Numbered from the stretch's first letter, positions 1 through 5,407 are shown. The stretch: DNA of 7,190 nt from Candidatus Nomurabacteria bacterium GW2011_GWF2_43_8 (GCA_001000035.1 LCGX01000056.1:1-7190); one strand, 5' to 3'. Made by a program: numbers and translations. Notes: a model not told the origin generated them from the letters alone.

Positions 1-81
1 GGTCACAGTAAAAGTATTGCCATTGTTTGTGACTTTTACGCCGGCCGGTATTGATATTTTTTGTTTGCCTATTCTTGACAT
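1..81 (-). CDS. rplF: Ribosomal protein L6 (uL6), N-terminal fragment
   Basis: This is the first 27 codons of the large-subunit protein L6, which binds 23S rRNA near the sarcin-ricin loop and the factor-binding site. The visible start MSRIGKQKISIPAGVKV matches the family opening (MSRIGKxPIxIPxGV). The ATG is at 79-81 and the frame stays open to the window edge, so the gene is cut by the window and not broken. It starts eight bases after the rpsH stop codon, in the normal spc order rpsN-rpsH-rplF, and is presumably co-transcribed with them. Identification is firm despite the short fragment because both motif and gene order agree. Confidence 0.93.
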   Translation of the reverse strand, partial: MSRIGKQKISIPAGVKVTNNGNTFTVT

Positions 82-89
82 AAAATAAA

Positions 90-476
90 TTACCAAATTC
101 TAAATAAGGCCTCGCCCCCGACTTGCTCCTTTCTGGCTTCCTTGCCGGAGAGAATCCCTTTGGGCGTCGAGAGGACTAGTAATCCGGATCCATTGCGGAC
201 GGAATGGATGTCTTTCATTCCAAAATAAACCCGGCGGGATTGTTTGGAAATTCTTTCCACTTCCATAATTTTGGGTTTTTTATCCGCGTAAACAAGCGTG
301 GCTTCCAGTATCGGCTGGCCCTTTTTTACTTTTTTGGAAATATTTTTTATGTACCCCGCTTTGACCAAACATTCGCCGATAGCATTCTTCATTTTGGAAT
401 AAGGAAAAGAAACGGACTCAAGTCCCGCTAAGCTTCCGTTCTTCATTATTATTATCATGTTTGAAATTGAGTCCAT
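90..476 (-). CDS. rpsH: Ribosomal protein S8 (uS8)
   Basis: S8 is a primary 16S rRNA-binding protein of the central domain of the 30S subunit. The 128-residue product has the normal family length. Family landmarks are RISKQSRRVYF at about residues 75-85, the signature LSTPKGIL at 102-109, and the end GGEALFRIW, equivalent to the usual GGExxxxxW terminus. I chose the ATG at 474-476 because family similarity begins there (MDSISNMIIIMKNG). The frame stays open further upstream to 602, but that part overlaps rpsN out of frame and has no S8 similarity. It begins eight bases after the rpsN stop and is followed eight bases later by rplF. S8 represses the spc operon in E. coli; no equivalent binding site is evident here. 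Confidence 0.96.
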   Translation of the reverse strand: MDSISNMIIIMKNGSLAGLESVSFPYSKMKNAIGECLVKAGYIKNISKKVKKGQPILEATLVYADKKPKIMEVERISKQSRRVYFGMKDIHSVRNGSGLLVLSTPKGILSGKEARKEQVGGEALFRIW

Positions 477-484
477 AATTTTTT

Positions 485-670
485 CTACCAGCTGGATTTG
501 CGAACTCCCGGCAGCATCCCTTCGTTCGCCAATTCGCGGAAACAGATGCGGCAAACGCCGAAATCCCTCATGAAAGCATTCCCGCGCCCGCAGCGAAAAC
601 ATCGGTTCTTGGCCCGAGTGGAAAATTTCGGTTTCTTTAAAGCTCTTGCCTTAACTGATGTTTTTGCCAT
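485..670 (-). CDS. rpsN: Ribosomal protein S14, zinc-ribbon type (uS14)
   Basis: S14 assembles late into the head of the 30S subunit next to S3 and S10. At 61 residues this is the short, zinc-binding (C+ or type Z) form, not the roughly 100-residue form of E. coli. Two CxxC pairs are visible, C24/C27 and C40/C43, expected to hold one zinc ion. The end CRICFRELANEGMLPGVRKSSW is close to the family's standard CRICFRELAxxGxLPGxxKxSW. The ATG at 668-670 begins the canonical MAK start. It is the first gene of the last transcription unit, with a predicted promoter about 100 bases upstream. Normally rplE directly precedes rpsN; here a pilin gene pair lies between them. Confidence 0.97.
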   Translation of the reverse strand: MAKTSVKARALKKPKFSTRAKNRCFRCGRGNAFMRDFGVCRICFRELANEGMLPGVRKSSW

Positions 671-775
671 AAAAATAAAGGCCTATTTTACAGATGATAT
701 CTTGTGTTTTTTCTTAAAGTCTTGTTAAAAACCTTAAGGAGAAGCACAGATCAACCTATTCCCTAGGCTGTCTTG
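671..775 (-). other. Predicted 5' leader of rpsN
   Basis: About 100 untranslated bases are expected between the promoter at 776-804 and the rpsN ATG, long compared with the 0-30-base gaps elsewhere in the cluster. Short imperfect inverted repeats can be traced, for example ACA(A)GAT/ATCTGT close to the start codon on the minus strand and CTTAA/TTAAG halves further up, but none is strong. No good Shine-Dalgarno sequence precedes the ATG. A leader-binding autoregulator such as S8 is conceivable, but the sequence does not demonstrate one. Confidence 0.35.
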
Positions 776-804
776 ATATTAGCAGATTAAATATCAAAAG
801 TCAA
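776..804 (-). promoter_or_regulatory. Promoter for rpsN-rpsH-rplF
   Basis: On the minus strand, a -35 box TTGACT (799-804) and a -10 box TAATAT (776-781) are separated by 17 bases, the optimal spacing for a housekeeping sigma factor. The predicted start of transcription is near 769. It lies just after the pilin gene stop (824-826) and gives the rest of the spc genes a transcript of their own. Confidence 0.65.
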
Positions 805-823
805 AATTTTGCTATTTTCAAGA

Positions 824-1369
824 TTAATCCGCGGCATCATACATTTGTGTAGTATAACTTCCACACCAAAGTATGTCGGTAAAATAATATTTGTAGTTTT
901 TGAGACCGCACCGATATGGGCTGTTTGTATCCTCAAGCCGGGCTACTAAATCATATTGTATTTTTTTTGCCGGATTTTGCGCACCACCATTTCGCCCAAC
1001 ATTCCCATATGCATAAGAATAACAGGTGCTAGCGGTGGTCCAAGGCGCACAAGCGCTATTAATTGGATCTTTCGGTAAAGTCTTTATATAAGGTGCAAGA
1101 TCGGTGGCCAAAGAATCCCATGTTGTATCTTTGCTATATCGGTACCCATTACAATCCCAGCCCCCACTACAGGTAGCTTGAGGATAATATCCATTCGTAT
1201 TAAAAAAAAGTTCCAGGGCTATTTTTATTTGTCTTAAATCCTCAATACGTCTCGTATCCCGCGCTTTCATCCGCGCATTATTAACGCTGGTCATTACAAT
1301 ACTGGAAAGTAAACTAATGATTGATACTACAACCAAAAGCTCAATAAGAGTAAATCCTTCTTTCTTCAT
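824..1369 (-). CDS. Type IV prepilin / GspG-like pseudopilin
   Basis: The 181-residue product starts with a classic class III signal peptide: MKKEG, predicted cleavage after G5, then FTLIELLVVVSIISLL with the conserved Glu at +5, a hydrophobic helix that anchors in the membrane and packs the pilus core. Behind it is NARMKARDTRRIEDLRQIK, then NTNGYYPQ and a YIKTLPKDP segment resembling GspG-type major pseudopilins. The globular domain holds six cysteines (67, 73, 107, 116, 154, 169), enough for up to three disulfides. I chose the ATG at 1367-1369 because the signal peptide begins there; the frame is open further upstream but that part is meaningless. The start overlaps the stop of the preceding small membrane-protein gene as ATGA, so translation is probably coupled. 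A prepilin peptidase and assembly ATPase would be needed but are not in the window. Whether it is a major or minor pilin cannot be told. Confidence 0.88.
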   Translation of the reverse strand: MKKEGFTLIELLVVVSIISLLSSIVMTSVNNARMKARDTRRIEDLRQIKIALELFFNTNGYYPQATCSGGWDCNGYRYSKDTTWDSLATDLAPYIKTLPKDPINSACAPWTTASTCYSYAYGNVGRNGGAQNPAKKIQYDLVARLEDTNSPYRCGLKNYKYYFTDILWCGSYTTQMYDAAD

Positions 1370-1620
1370 GAAAAAAATATAAATAGAGAAATAATAAAAA
1401 CCAATATAGCAAATCCCAGAAGAACATATTCGGCTTCCCTTTGTTCCTTTATCGCTCCGCCGGACCACTTTATGACCAATTTCACCATTTTGGGCATATT
1501 AGAGAATTCCCTAGCTGCAACAATTTTTGTAGCCTGCTCCTGGCTAGTTTTCTCTTCAAATTCTTTCAGTGCTTCATTGATATCTATACTCCCTTCTATT
1601 TTTACCTCTTCGTTTTCCAT
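1366..1620 (-). CDS. Small single-span membrane protein, unknown function
   Basis: This 84-residue product has an acidic, helix-prone N-terminal half (MENEEVKIEGSIDINEALKE onward), a basic central stretch MVKLVIKWSGGAIKEQ at about 45-60, and one strongly hydrophobic segment at about 65-83 (YVLLGFAILVFIISLFIFF) ending the protein. With no signal peptide, it is probably a C-terminally anchored membrane protein with the N-terminus in the cytoplasm. I chose the ATG at 1618-1620; the alternative TTG at 1642-1644 lies upstream of the -10 box and would not be on the transcript. Its stop overlaps the pilin start (ATGA), pointing to a shared role in pilus assembly or anchoring, which is inference from context. 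I do not recognise a named family, though small proteins of this build are familiar beside pilin genes in Patescibacteria. Confidence 0.75.
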   Translation of the reverse strand: MENEEVKIEGSIDINEALKEFEEKTSQEQATKIVAAREFSNMPKMVKLVIKWSGGAIKEQREAEYVLLGFAILVFIISLFIFFS

Positions 1621-1626
1621 ACGTAA

Positions 1627-1654
1627 ATTATATACCAAACCCAAATTTTGGCAA
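1627..1654 (-). promoter_or_regulatory. Promoter of the membrane protein-pilin pair, probably leaderless
   Basis: On the minus strand, -35 TTGCCA (1649-1654) and -10 TATAAT (1627-1632) are 16 bases apart. The -10 box is followed by only six bases (TTACGT) before the ATG at 1618-1620, so transcription should start at or next to the A of the start codon. There is therefore no room for a Shine-Dalgarno sequence, and the mRNA should be leaderless. Confidence 0.65.
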
Positions 1655-1670
1655 AAAATCTATTCGAAGT

Positions 1671-1692
1671 AAAAAGAAAAACGGTTTAAACC
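1671..1692 (-). terminator. Possible weak terminator after rplE
   Basis: Directly after the rplE stop, the minus strand has the palindrome GGTTTAAACC followed by GTTTTTCTTTTT. The U-rich tail is convincing, but the palindrome can form only a very short stem, so termination would be inefficient. It sits before the pilin promoter, where an end of the rpsS-rplE transcript would be expected. Confidence 0.3.
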
Positions 1693-2238
1693 TTATTTCT
1701 TGAAGGGAATTCCAAGAAGCTCGAAAAAGGTGGTGCCTTCTTTTTTATTTTTGGCGGTGGAAACAAGAGTAATGGACAGGCCGAAAATATCGCGGATGTC
1801 TTCGTCGGCCGTTTCGGGAAAAATCGTATGTTCCTTGACGCCAATGGTCAAATTGCCGACATTATCGACGGCATTCCGGTTAATGCCCCGGAAATCCTTG
1901 GTGCGGGGAAGAGCGACATTTATCAATTTTTCCAGAAAAGCGAACATCCTTTTCCCGCGCAAAGTCACCACAATGCCGATCGGATCGCCTTGGCGAACTT
2001 TAAAGGACGAAACGGACTGCTTGGCGCCGCGCAAAGCTCCCTTCTGGCCGGTAATTTTTGCCAAACGTTCGGCTATGGCGTCATTCTTGTTCTTGTCTTT
2101 TTTCATCGGCGTGCCGGTACCGGTGTTGACCACAATTTTTTTGATTTTGGGCGCAGCCATGGCGTTTTTGTAATGAAAAACATCCTTCATTTTTTCGAAC
2201 GCCTGCGCCTCTTTTTCTTTTACGGTTAAATGTTTCAT
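1693..2238 (-). CDS. rplE: Ribosomal protein L5 (uL5)
   Basis: L5 binds 5S rRNA and anchors it in the central protuberance of the 50S subunit, where it also contacts the P-site tRNA. The 181-residue product has the normal family length. Landmarks are KIKKIVVNTGTG at about 31-42, the signature VTLRGKRMFAFLEKLINVALPRTKDFRG with LRGKRMFAFLEKL near 93-105 and LPRTKDFRG near 110-118, and the end FFELLGIPFKK. The ATG at 2236-2238 was chosen because it begins the L5 sequence; an in-frame upstream ATG at 2284-2286 lies inside the rplX coding region and adds no L5-like residues. It starts eight bases after the rplX stop. In other bacteria rpsN follows directly; here the pilin pair intervenes. Confidence 0.96.
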   Translation of the reverse strand: MKHLTVKEKEAQAFEKMKDVFHYKNAMAAPKIKKIVVNTGTGTPMKKDKNKNDAIAERLAKITGQKGALRGAKQSVSSFKVRQGDPIGIVVTLRGKRMFAFLEKLINVALPRTKDFRGINRNAVDNVGNLTIGVKEHTIFPETADEDIRDIFGLSITLVSTAKNKKEGTTFFELLGIPFKK

Positions 2239-2246
2239 AAATTTGT

Positions 2247-2545
2247 TTAAATTTCCTGATTGCTTTTTCTCCCGATCCTCACCCACTTCTCGCCGACTTT
2301 CTTTTTTCCCAAACGCGTCGCCTTGCCCTCCTTCGGATCAAGCATCATTACGTTGGAAGAGTGCAGGGGCATTTCAATGCTTTTTATCGTTCCTTAGATT
2401 TCCGCGGACGCTGGTGTCTTTTTATCATATTAAGTCCTTCCACAATTACCTTGTTTTCCTTCGGAAAAACATGGACAATCTTACCTTTTTTGCCTTTGTC
2501 TTTGCCTGTTATTACTATTACACTGTCTCCTTTTTTTATCTTCAT
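2247..2545 (-). CDS. rplX: Ribosomal protein L24 (uL24), with an apparent one-base frameshift
   Basis: L24 is an early assembly-initiator protein of the 50S subunit carrying a KOW domain. From the ATG at 2543-2545, preceded by AAAGGA, the frame gives MKIKKGDSVIVITGKDKGKK, which is a standard KOW start, continues to VEGLNMIKRHQRPRKSKER and stops at 2384-2386 after 53 residues. The missing half of L24 follows in the -1 frame from about 2393: GTIKSIEMPLHSSNVMMLDP, then GKATRLGKKKVGEKWVRIG, stopping at 2247-2249. Joined at K51 the protein is 99 residues, the normal length, with family motifs on both sides of the join. No slippery heptamer lies in the allowed window 2384-2395, so one base missing at GG (2392-2393 region, GGG expected) is the simplest reading. 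Sequencing or assembly error is more likely than a true pseudogene, since L24 is embedded in an otherwise intact cluster. Confidence 0.85.
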
Positions 2546-2584
2546 GTTTTCCTTTGTAACTTTATAACTTTCTACTTTATAAAC

Positions 2585-2956
2585 TTAAATGACTTCCTGC
2601 GCCAAAGAAATTATTTTTTGGAACCCTTTTTCGGCCAGCTCCCTTGGAATGGGCCCGAAAATCCGGCCGGCTTTCGGATCTTGTTTTCCTTTTTCTAAAA
2701 TAACCACGGCGTTGTCATCAAAACGGATGTAAGACCCATCCTTGCGCCGATAAGCACTCCGCGTGCGCACGACGACCGCCTGATGCACGTCCTTCTTTTT
2801 AACCATTTTTCGAGGAGAGGCAACTTTAACCGAAATAATAACCACTTCTCCTAAAGTTGCGTATCTTTTTTTTGAAGACCCTAAAATTTTGAACACTTTT
2901 CCCACCGTGCCCCCGGCGTTGTCCGTTATTTTTACCAAGGTTTCGTTCTGAATCAT
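2585..2956 (-). CDS. rplN: Ribosomal protein L14 (uL14)
   Basis: L14 lies at the subunit interface and forms intersubunit bridges with 16S rRNA. The 123-residue product has the family's standard length of about 122. It begins MIQNETLVKITDNAGG, carries VFKILGSSKKRYATLGE at about 22-38, and closes with the diagnostic RIFGPIPRELAEKGFQKIIS, followed by LAQEVI. The ATG is at 2954-2956, four bases after the rpsQ stop. rplX follows after a 39-base gap, which is AT-rich with repeated AAAGT elements and ends in the rplX Shine-Dalgarno sequence. Nothing about the protein is unusual. Confidence 0.97.
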   Translation of the reverse strand: MIQNETLVKITDNAGGTVGKVFKILGSSKKRYATLGEVVIISVKVASPRKMVKKKDVHQAVVVRTRSAYRRKDGSYIRFDDNAVVILEKGKQDPKAGRIFGPIPRELAEKGFQKIISLAQEVI

Positions 2957-2960
2957 AAAA

Positions 2961-3218
2961 TTATTCTTGTCCCGCCTTGGCGTGGATTACTTTAAATTTC
3001 TTATCTTTGGAAATCGGCCGGGTCTCGACTATTTCCACCTGGTCGCCTACTTTGTATTCATTGTTCTCGTCATGCGCTTTATACTTCTTACTGACTTTAT
3101 AAAACTTTCCGTAAAGCGGATGTTTGACGAAACGTGAAACAGAAACAACGACGGTTTTACTCATCTTATCGCTAACCACTATCCCTTTTAAAACTTTTGC
3201 TTTCTTCTCTTTTTTCAT
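2961..3218 (-). CDS. rpsQ: Ribosomal protein S17 (uS17)
   Basis: S17 is an OB-fold protein that binds 16S rRNA early in 30S assembly. The 85-residue product has the usual bacterial length. Recognisable segments are GIVVSDKMSKTVVVSVSRFV at 12-31, HPLYGKFYKVSKKYKAHDE at 33-51, and the signature GDQVEIVETRPISKDKKFKV at 58-77. The ATG at 3216-3218 overlaps the rpmC stop as ATGA, so the two are probably translationally coupled. No separate Shine-Dalgarno sequence is visible before it, which fits coupling. Confidence 0.97.
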   Translation of the reverse strand: MKKEKKAKVLKGIVVSDKMSKTVVVSVSRFVKHPLYGKFYKVSKKYKAHDENNEYKVGDQVEIVETRPISKDKKFKVIHAKAGQE

Positions 3219-3415
3219 GATTTTTTATTTATTTCTGTCAAAACCCGGGCGATTTGTCTTTTTAAATTTCCCAATTCTTTTACGTTCTTGGATCTGGCCC
3301 CTTCAGATTTAAACCTGATGGCCCGGACTTCTTCCCTTAAAAGAACCAGCTTCTTTTCCAGTTCGTCCTGCCCCATTCCCTTGAAATTTTCTTTTGTGTT
3401 TTTTTTTGTTGCCAT
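3215..3415 (-). CDS. rpmC: Ribosomal protein L29 (uL29)
   Basis: L29 is a small helical-hairpin protein near the exit of the peptide tunnel, part of the docking area for trigger factor and SRP. The 66-residue product is normal in size. Two helices are apparent: MGQDELEKKLVLLREEVRAI (14-33) and, after RFKSEGA, the conserved VKELGNLKRQIARVLTEI. The ATG at 3413-3415 follows rplP after a 27-base gap containing an inverted repeat. The gene end overlaps the rpsQ start by four bases. Confidence 0.95.
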   Translation of the reverse strand: MATKKNTKENFKGMGQDELEKKLVLLREEVRAIRFKSEGARSKNVKELGNLKRQIARVLTEINKKS

Positions 3416-3421
3416 TTTTTT

Positions 3422-3443
3422 ATAAAAGTCTAGAGCCTTTTAT
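3422..3443 (-). repeat. Inverted repeat between rplP and rpmC
   Basis: A perfect 7-bp inverted repeat (ATAAAAG/CTTTTAT, loop of eight) touches the rplP stop codon and lies just upstream of the rpmC start. On the minus strand it is followed by A residues, not U residues, so it is not a terminator for this operon. It may be a processing or spacing hairpin, or chance in an AT-rich gap. Confidence 0.3.
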
Positions 3444-3871
3444 TATTGCTTATGCGCCCGGGAAACAATCCTAGTTTTAAGCGGAAGCTTGGTTCCGGCC
3501 TTGCGCAACGCTTCGCGGGCGACCGATTCTTCCGCCCCGTCAACTTCAAAAATAATGCGTCCCGGAAAAACATCGAAGCAATAGCCCTGCGGGTCCCCTT
3601 TTCCTTTCCCCATACCCACTTCGGCGGCCTTTGCCGTATAAGGACGATCCGGAAAAATACGAACCCAATATTTACCACTTTTGGTCAGGGTGCGGGAAAT
3701 TACTTTGCGGGCCGATTCAATCTGCGTTGATTTTACACGCGCCTGGGTTCCGGATTTCAGGCCGTAGGAACCGAACGTAAGCTTGGTGCCACGCGTATCC
3801 GGAGACTGGGTCTTCGGATTGGAACGTTTGCTTTGCCATTTTCTAAATTTTACTTTTTTGGGAATCAACAT
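3443..3871 (-). CDS. rplP: Ribosomal protein L16 (uL16)
   Basis: L16 sits at the base of the central protuberance near the A-site tRNA elbow and is a late 50S assembly protein. The 142-residue product is normal in length. Landmarks are MLIPKKVKFRKWQ at the start, FGSYGLKS at 33-40, RIFPDRPYTAKAAEVGMGKG at 71-90, GRIIFEVDG at 104-112 and AGTKLPLKT at 125-133. The residue before MGKGKG is Gly86, where E. coli has Arg81, the residue hydroxylated by YcfD/RoxA; that modification is therefore impossible here. The ATG is at 3869-3871, 28 bases after the rpsC stop, without a clear Shine-Dalgarno sequence. Confidence 0.97.
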   Translation of the reverse strand: MLIPKKVKFRKWQSKRSNPKTQSPDTRGTKLTFGSYGLKSGTQARVKSTQIESARKVISRTLTKSGKYWVRIFPDRPYTAKAAEVGMGKGKGDPQGYCFDVFPGRIIFEVDGAEESVAREALRKAGTKLPLKTRIVSRAHKQ

Positions 3872-3899
3872 AATGTTTTATAGTGAGTTTGTCCAACTA

Positions 3900-4625
3900 T
3901 TAATCGGTTTTCAATTTATTTTCTCTTCCACTTGCCGGCGCTGTGCTGTATGCACTCTTGGTGGCTTTTTTATCGGCAAAAATCTTTCCGCGATAAATCC
4001 AAATCTTGACGCCGACAGTACCGTAGGAAAGCGTCGCGCGCTCGCGCTTGAAATCTATGTCCGCGCGGAAAGTCTGAAGCGGGATACTTCCGCGCTTGAG
4101 TTCTTCCGTGCGGGCAATTTCGGCCCCACCCAGACGACCCGAGAGAACTATCCTCGCTCCTTCTACTCCGTGGGCCGCCATGACTTTTTCCATGATCTGT
4201 TTGATGACCCGGCGATAAGGCATTCTTTTTTCCAGCGCCTCGGCGATCATATATGCCACGATCGAGGCGTCGGCTTCGGGGTTGGCAACTTCCATGATTT
4301 CCAGCTTGAAATCCTCCGGTCGGGGAAGTTTTAAATTATCCATTTTCTTCAAAATATCATCTTTGAGCTTTGCCGCTCCTTCACCGTTGCGGCCGATGAT
4401 AAGACCCGGGCGGGAAGTTTTAATTATAAAACGGGTGGCTTTTCTGCTCCTTTCGATTTCAATGCTTGAAATATACATTCCGCGCAATTTCTTTTCTAAA
4501 TACTGGCGGATCAGAACATCGCCTTTCAAATAAGCGACATATTTTTTAGGATCGGCAAACCAGCGGGATTTCCAGTCCCGGAGGATTATCAATCTATGCG
4601 CATATGGGTGAACGATTTTTGACAT
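3900..4625 (-). CDS. rpsC: Ribosomal protein S3 (uS3)
   Basis: S3 forms part of the mRNA entry channel on the 30S head and has helicase activity together with S4 and S5. The 241-residue product is in the normal range. It opens MSKIVHPYAHRLIILRDWKS (the family norm is MGQKVHPxGxRLGI), followed by a type II KH domain with the GxxG loop GRNG at 78-81 inside RPGLIIGRNGEG. The C-terminal S3 domain contains GVEGARIVLSGRLGGAEIAR at 153-172 and the TLSYGTVGVKIWIYRGKI segment at about 198-215. The tail (TKSAYSTAPASGRENKLKTD) is poorly conserved. The ATG at 4623-4625 follows the rplV stop by one base. Confidence 0.97.
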   Translation of the reverse strand: MSKIVHPYAHRLIILRDWKSRWFADPKKYVAYLKGDVLIRQYLEKKLRGMYISSIEIERSRKATRFIIKTSRPGLIIGRNGEGAAKLKDDILKKMDNLKLPRPEDFKLEIMEVANPEADASIVAYMIAEALEKRMPYRRVIKQIMEKVMAAHGVEGARIVLSGRLGGAEIARTEELKRGSIPLQTFRADIDFKRERATLSYGTVGVKIWIYRGKIFADKKATKSAYSTAPASGRENKLKTD

Positions 4626-4626
4626 A

Positions 4627-4998
4627 TTATTTCGCTTTTTTAACTTTGGCTTTTTTTGTTTTCTTTATCGGTGATACCTTCTCCCCTAAAAGAAGATAAA
4701 GGTGGCTGGTACGCTTGTTAATCCGGTGACCCGAGCCCATCGCCGCCGGCATCATTCTTTTCATTACGATACCCTTATCCACTCGCAATTCTTTTATAAA
4801 CAAATTCTCAGCTTCCGCACCTGTCTGTTTCGCGTTGGCCACCGCTGATTGCAAAAGCTTTTTGATTGGGAATCCAGCGCGCTTCGCCAAAAAATCAAGT
4901 TCGGTAATCGCCTCCGCCACGCCTTTCCCTTTAATCAGTCCGACAACCAGACGAACTTTTCTCGGCGACTGTCTGTAATTTTTTAAAAAAGCTTTCAT
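4627..4998 (-). CDS. rplV: Ribosomal protein L22 (uL22)
   Basis: L22 contacts all 23S rRNA domains, and its long beta-hairpin lines the peptide exit tunnel, where macrolides act. The product is 123 residues from the ATG at 4996-4998, starting MKAFLKNYRQSPRKVRLVVG, the typical opening for this family. The tunnel hairpin is recognisable in RMMPAAMGSGHRINKRTSHL (81-100). The end is a lysine-rich tail. A TTG at 5005-5007, directly abutting the rpsS stop, would add three residues; I prefer the ATG because the family similarity begins there and neither start has a convincing Shine-Dalgarno sequence. Confidence 0.95.
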   Translation of the reverse strand: MKAFLKNYRQSPRKVRLVVGLIKGKGVAEAITELDFLAKRAGFPIKKLLQSAVANAKQTGAEAENLFIKELRVDKGIVMKRMMPAAMGSGHRINKRTSHLYLLLGEKVSPIKKTKKAKVKKAK

Positions 4999-5007
4999 AA
5001 TGATCAA

Positions 5008-5322
5008 TTATTTCTTTTCACCCCCTTTGGCATCGGCGGCCGCGGCAGTCGCGGACTTGGCCTGCGCGATTTCGGCTTCTTTCTTTTTCATTTCAAGCGG
5101 AGAAAATTCCCCTAGTCTGTGCCCAACCATGTCTTCGGTCACCAAAACCTCCACATGGACTTTCCCATTATAAACACCAAAAGTGAAACCGAGCATTTCC
5201 GGAGATATGACGCAGGCCCGCTTCCAGGTTTTGATTACCGGCGTCTCTAGCGGGTTTTTGCCGGCAATCTTTTTTAAGAGCCTTTCGTCGACATTAAGTC
5301 CTTTTTTGATTGATCTAGTCAT
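5008..5322 (-). CDS. rpsS: Ribosomal protein S19 (uS19) with unusual C-terminal tail
   Basis: S19 lies in the 30S head, touches the A-site finger bridge and works with S13. The 104-residue product begins MTRSIKKGLNVDERLLKKI and contains TFGVYNGKVHVEVLVTEDMV (47-66) and GHRLGEFSP (67-75), all diagnostic. After GEFSP the family usually continues TRTFRGH; here it reads LEMKKKEAEIAQAKSATAAA and continues Ala/Lys-rich to the end, so the RGH motif is absent. The usual TWSRRSTI is also altered to TWKRACVI. The ATG at 5320-5322 has no Shine-Dalgarno sequence within the normal distance; the only AGGAG lies 19 bases upstream inside a hairpin. It is the first gene of the transcription unit that runs to rplE. 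Confidence 0.95.
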   Translation of the reverse strand: MTRSIKKGLNVDERLLKKIAGKNPLETPVIKTWKRACVISPEMLGFTFGVYNGKVHVEVLVTEDMVGHRLGEFSPLEMKKKEAEIAQAKSATAAAADAKGGEKK

Positions 5323-5331
5323 AATACAGGC

Positions 5332-5355
5332 AAATAAAAAGCTCCTAACGAGCTT
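5332..5355 (-). promoter_or_regulatory. Hairpin at the predicted 5' end of the rpsS mRNA
   Basis: On the minus strand AAGCTC-GTTAG-GAGCTT forms a perfect 6-bp stem with a 5-base loop (stem 5350-5355 and 5339-5344), followed by TTTTTATTT. It looks like an intrinsic terminator, but the promoter at 5362-5389 predicts a transcription start near 5355, at the first base of the stem. It could therefore be a 5' stabilising hairpin, an attenuator, or an r-protein site. It also holds the only AGGAG upstream of rpsS. Confidence 0.5.
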
Positions 5356-5361
5356 GGTTTC

Positions 5362-5389
5362 ATAATAGCAAATCCGAAAAAAATGTCAA
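5362..5389 (-). promoter_or_regulatory. Strong promoter for rpsS-rplE
   Basis: The -35 box is a perfect TTGACA (5384-5389) and the -10 box is TATTAT (5362-5367), with a 16-base spacer on the minus strand. It stands directly downstream of the GC-rich terminator hairpin at 5408-5440 and about 40 bases ahead of the rpsS start codon. It should restart transcription for rpsS through rplE after the inserted cassette. Confidence 0.75.
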
Positions 5390-5407
5390 TTTTGGGTAGA
5401 AATTATG

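Noticed and set aside
477..602. N-terminal extension of S8 up to 602
   Set aside because: It overlaps rpsN in another frame and has no similarity to S8; the S8 family start is the ATG at 474-476.
800..823. Terminator after the pilin gene
   Set aside because: Only a short AAAATTTT palindrome without a proper stem and U-tract is present, so read-through into the rpsN unit is possible.
1370..1468. Longer pilin start upstream of 1369
   Set aside because: It would bury the prepilin signal peptide; the region is the coding sequence of the small membrane protein in another frame.
2239..2286. Longer start for L5 at the ATG 2284-2286
   Set aside because: The extra 16 residues are a shifted reading of the rplX 3' half, which itself encodes recognisable L24 sequence.
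2384..2396. Programmed -1 frameshifting in rplX
   Set aside because: No X XXY YYZ heptamer exists in the only window allowed by flanking stops, and no pseudoknot is obvious; kept only as a remote alternative to a missing base.
5005..5007. TTG start for rplV
   Set aside because: The ATG nine bases downstream begins the conserved L22 sequence, and the TTG has no better ribosome binding site.
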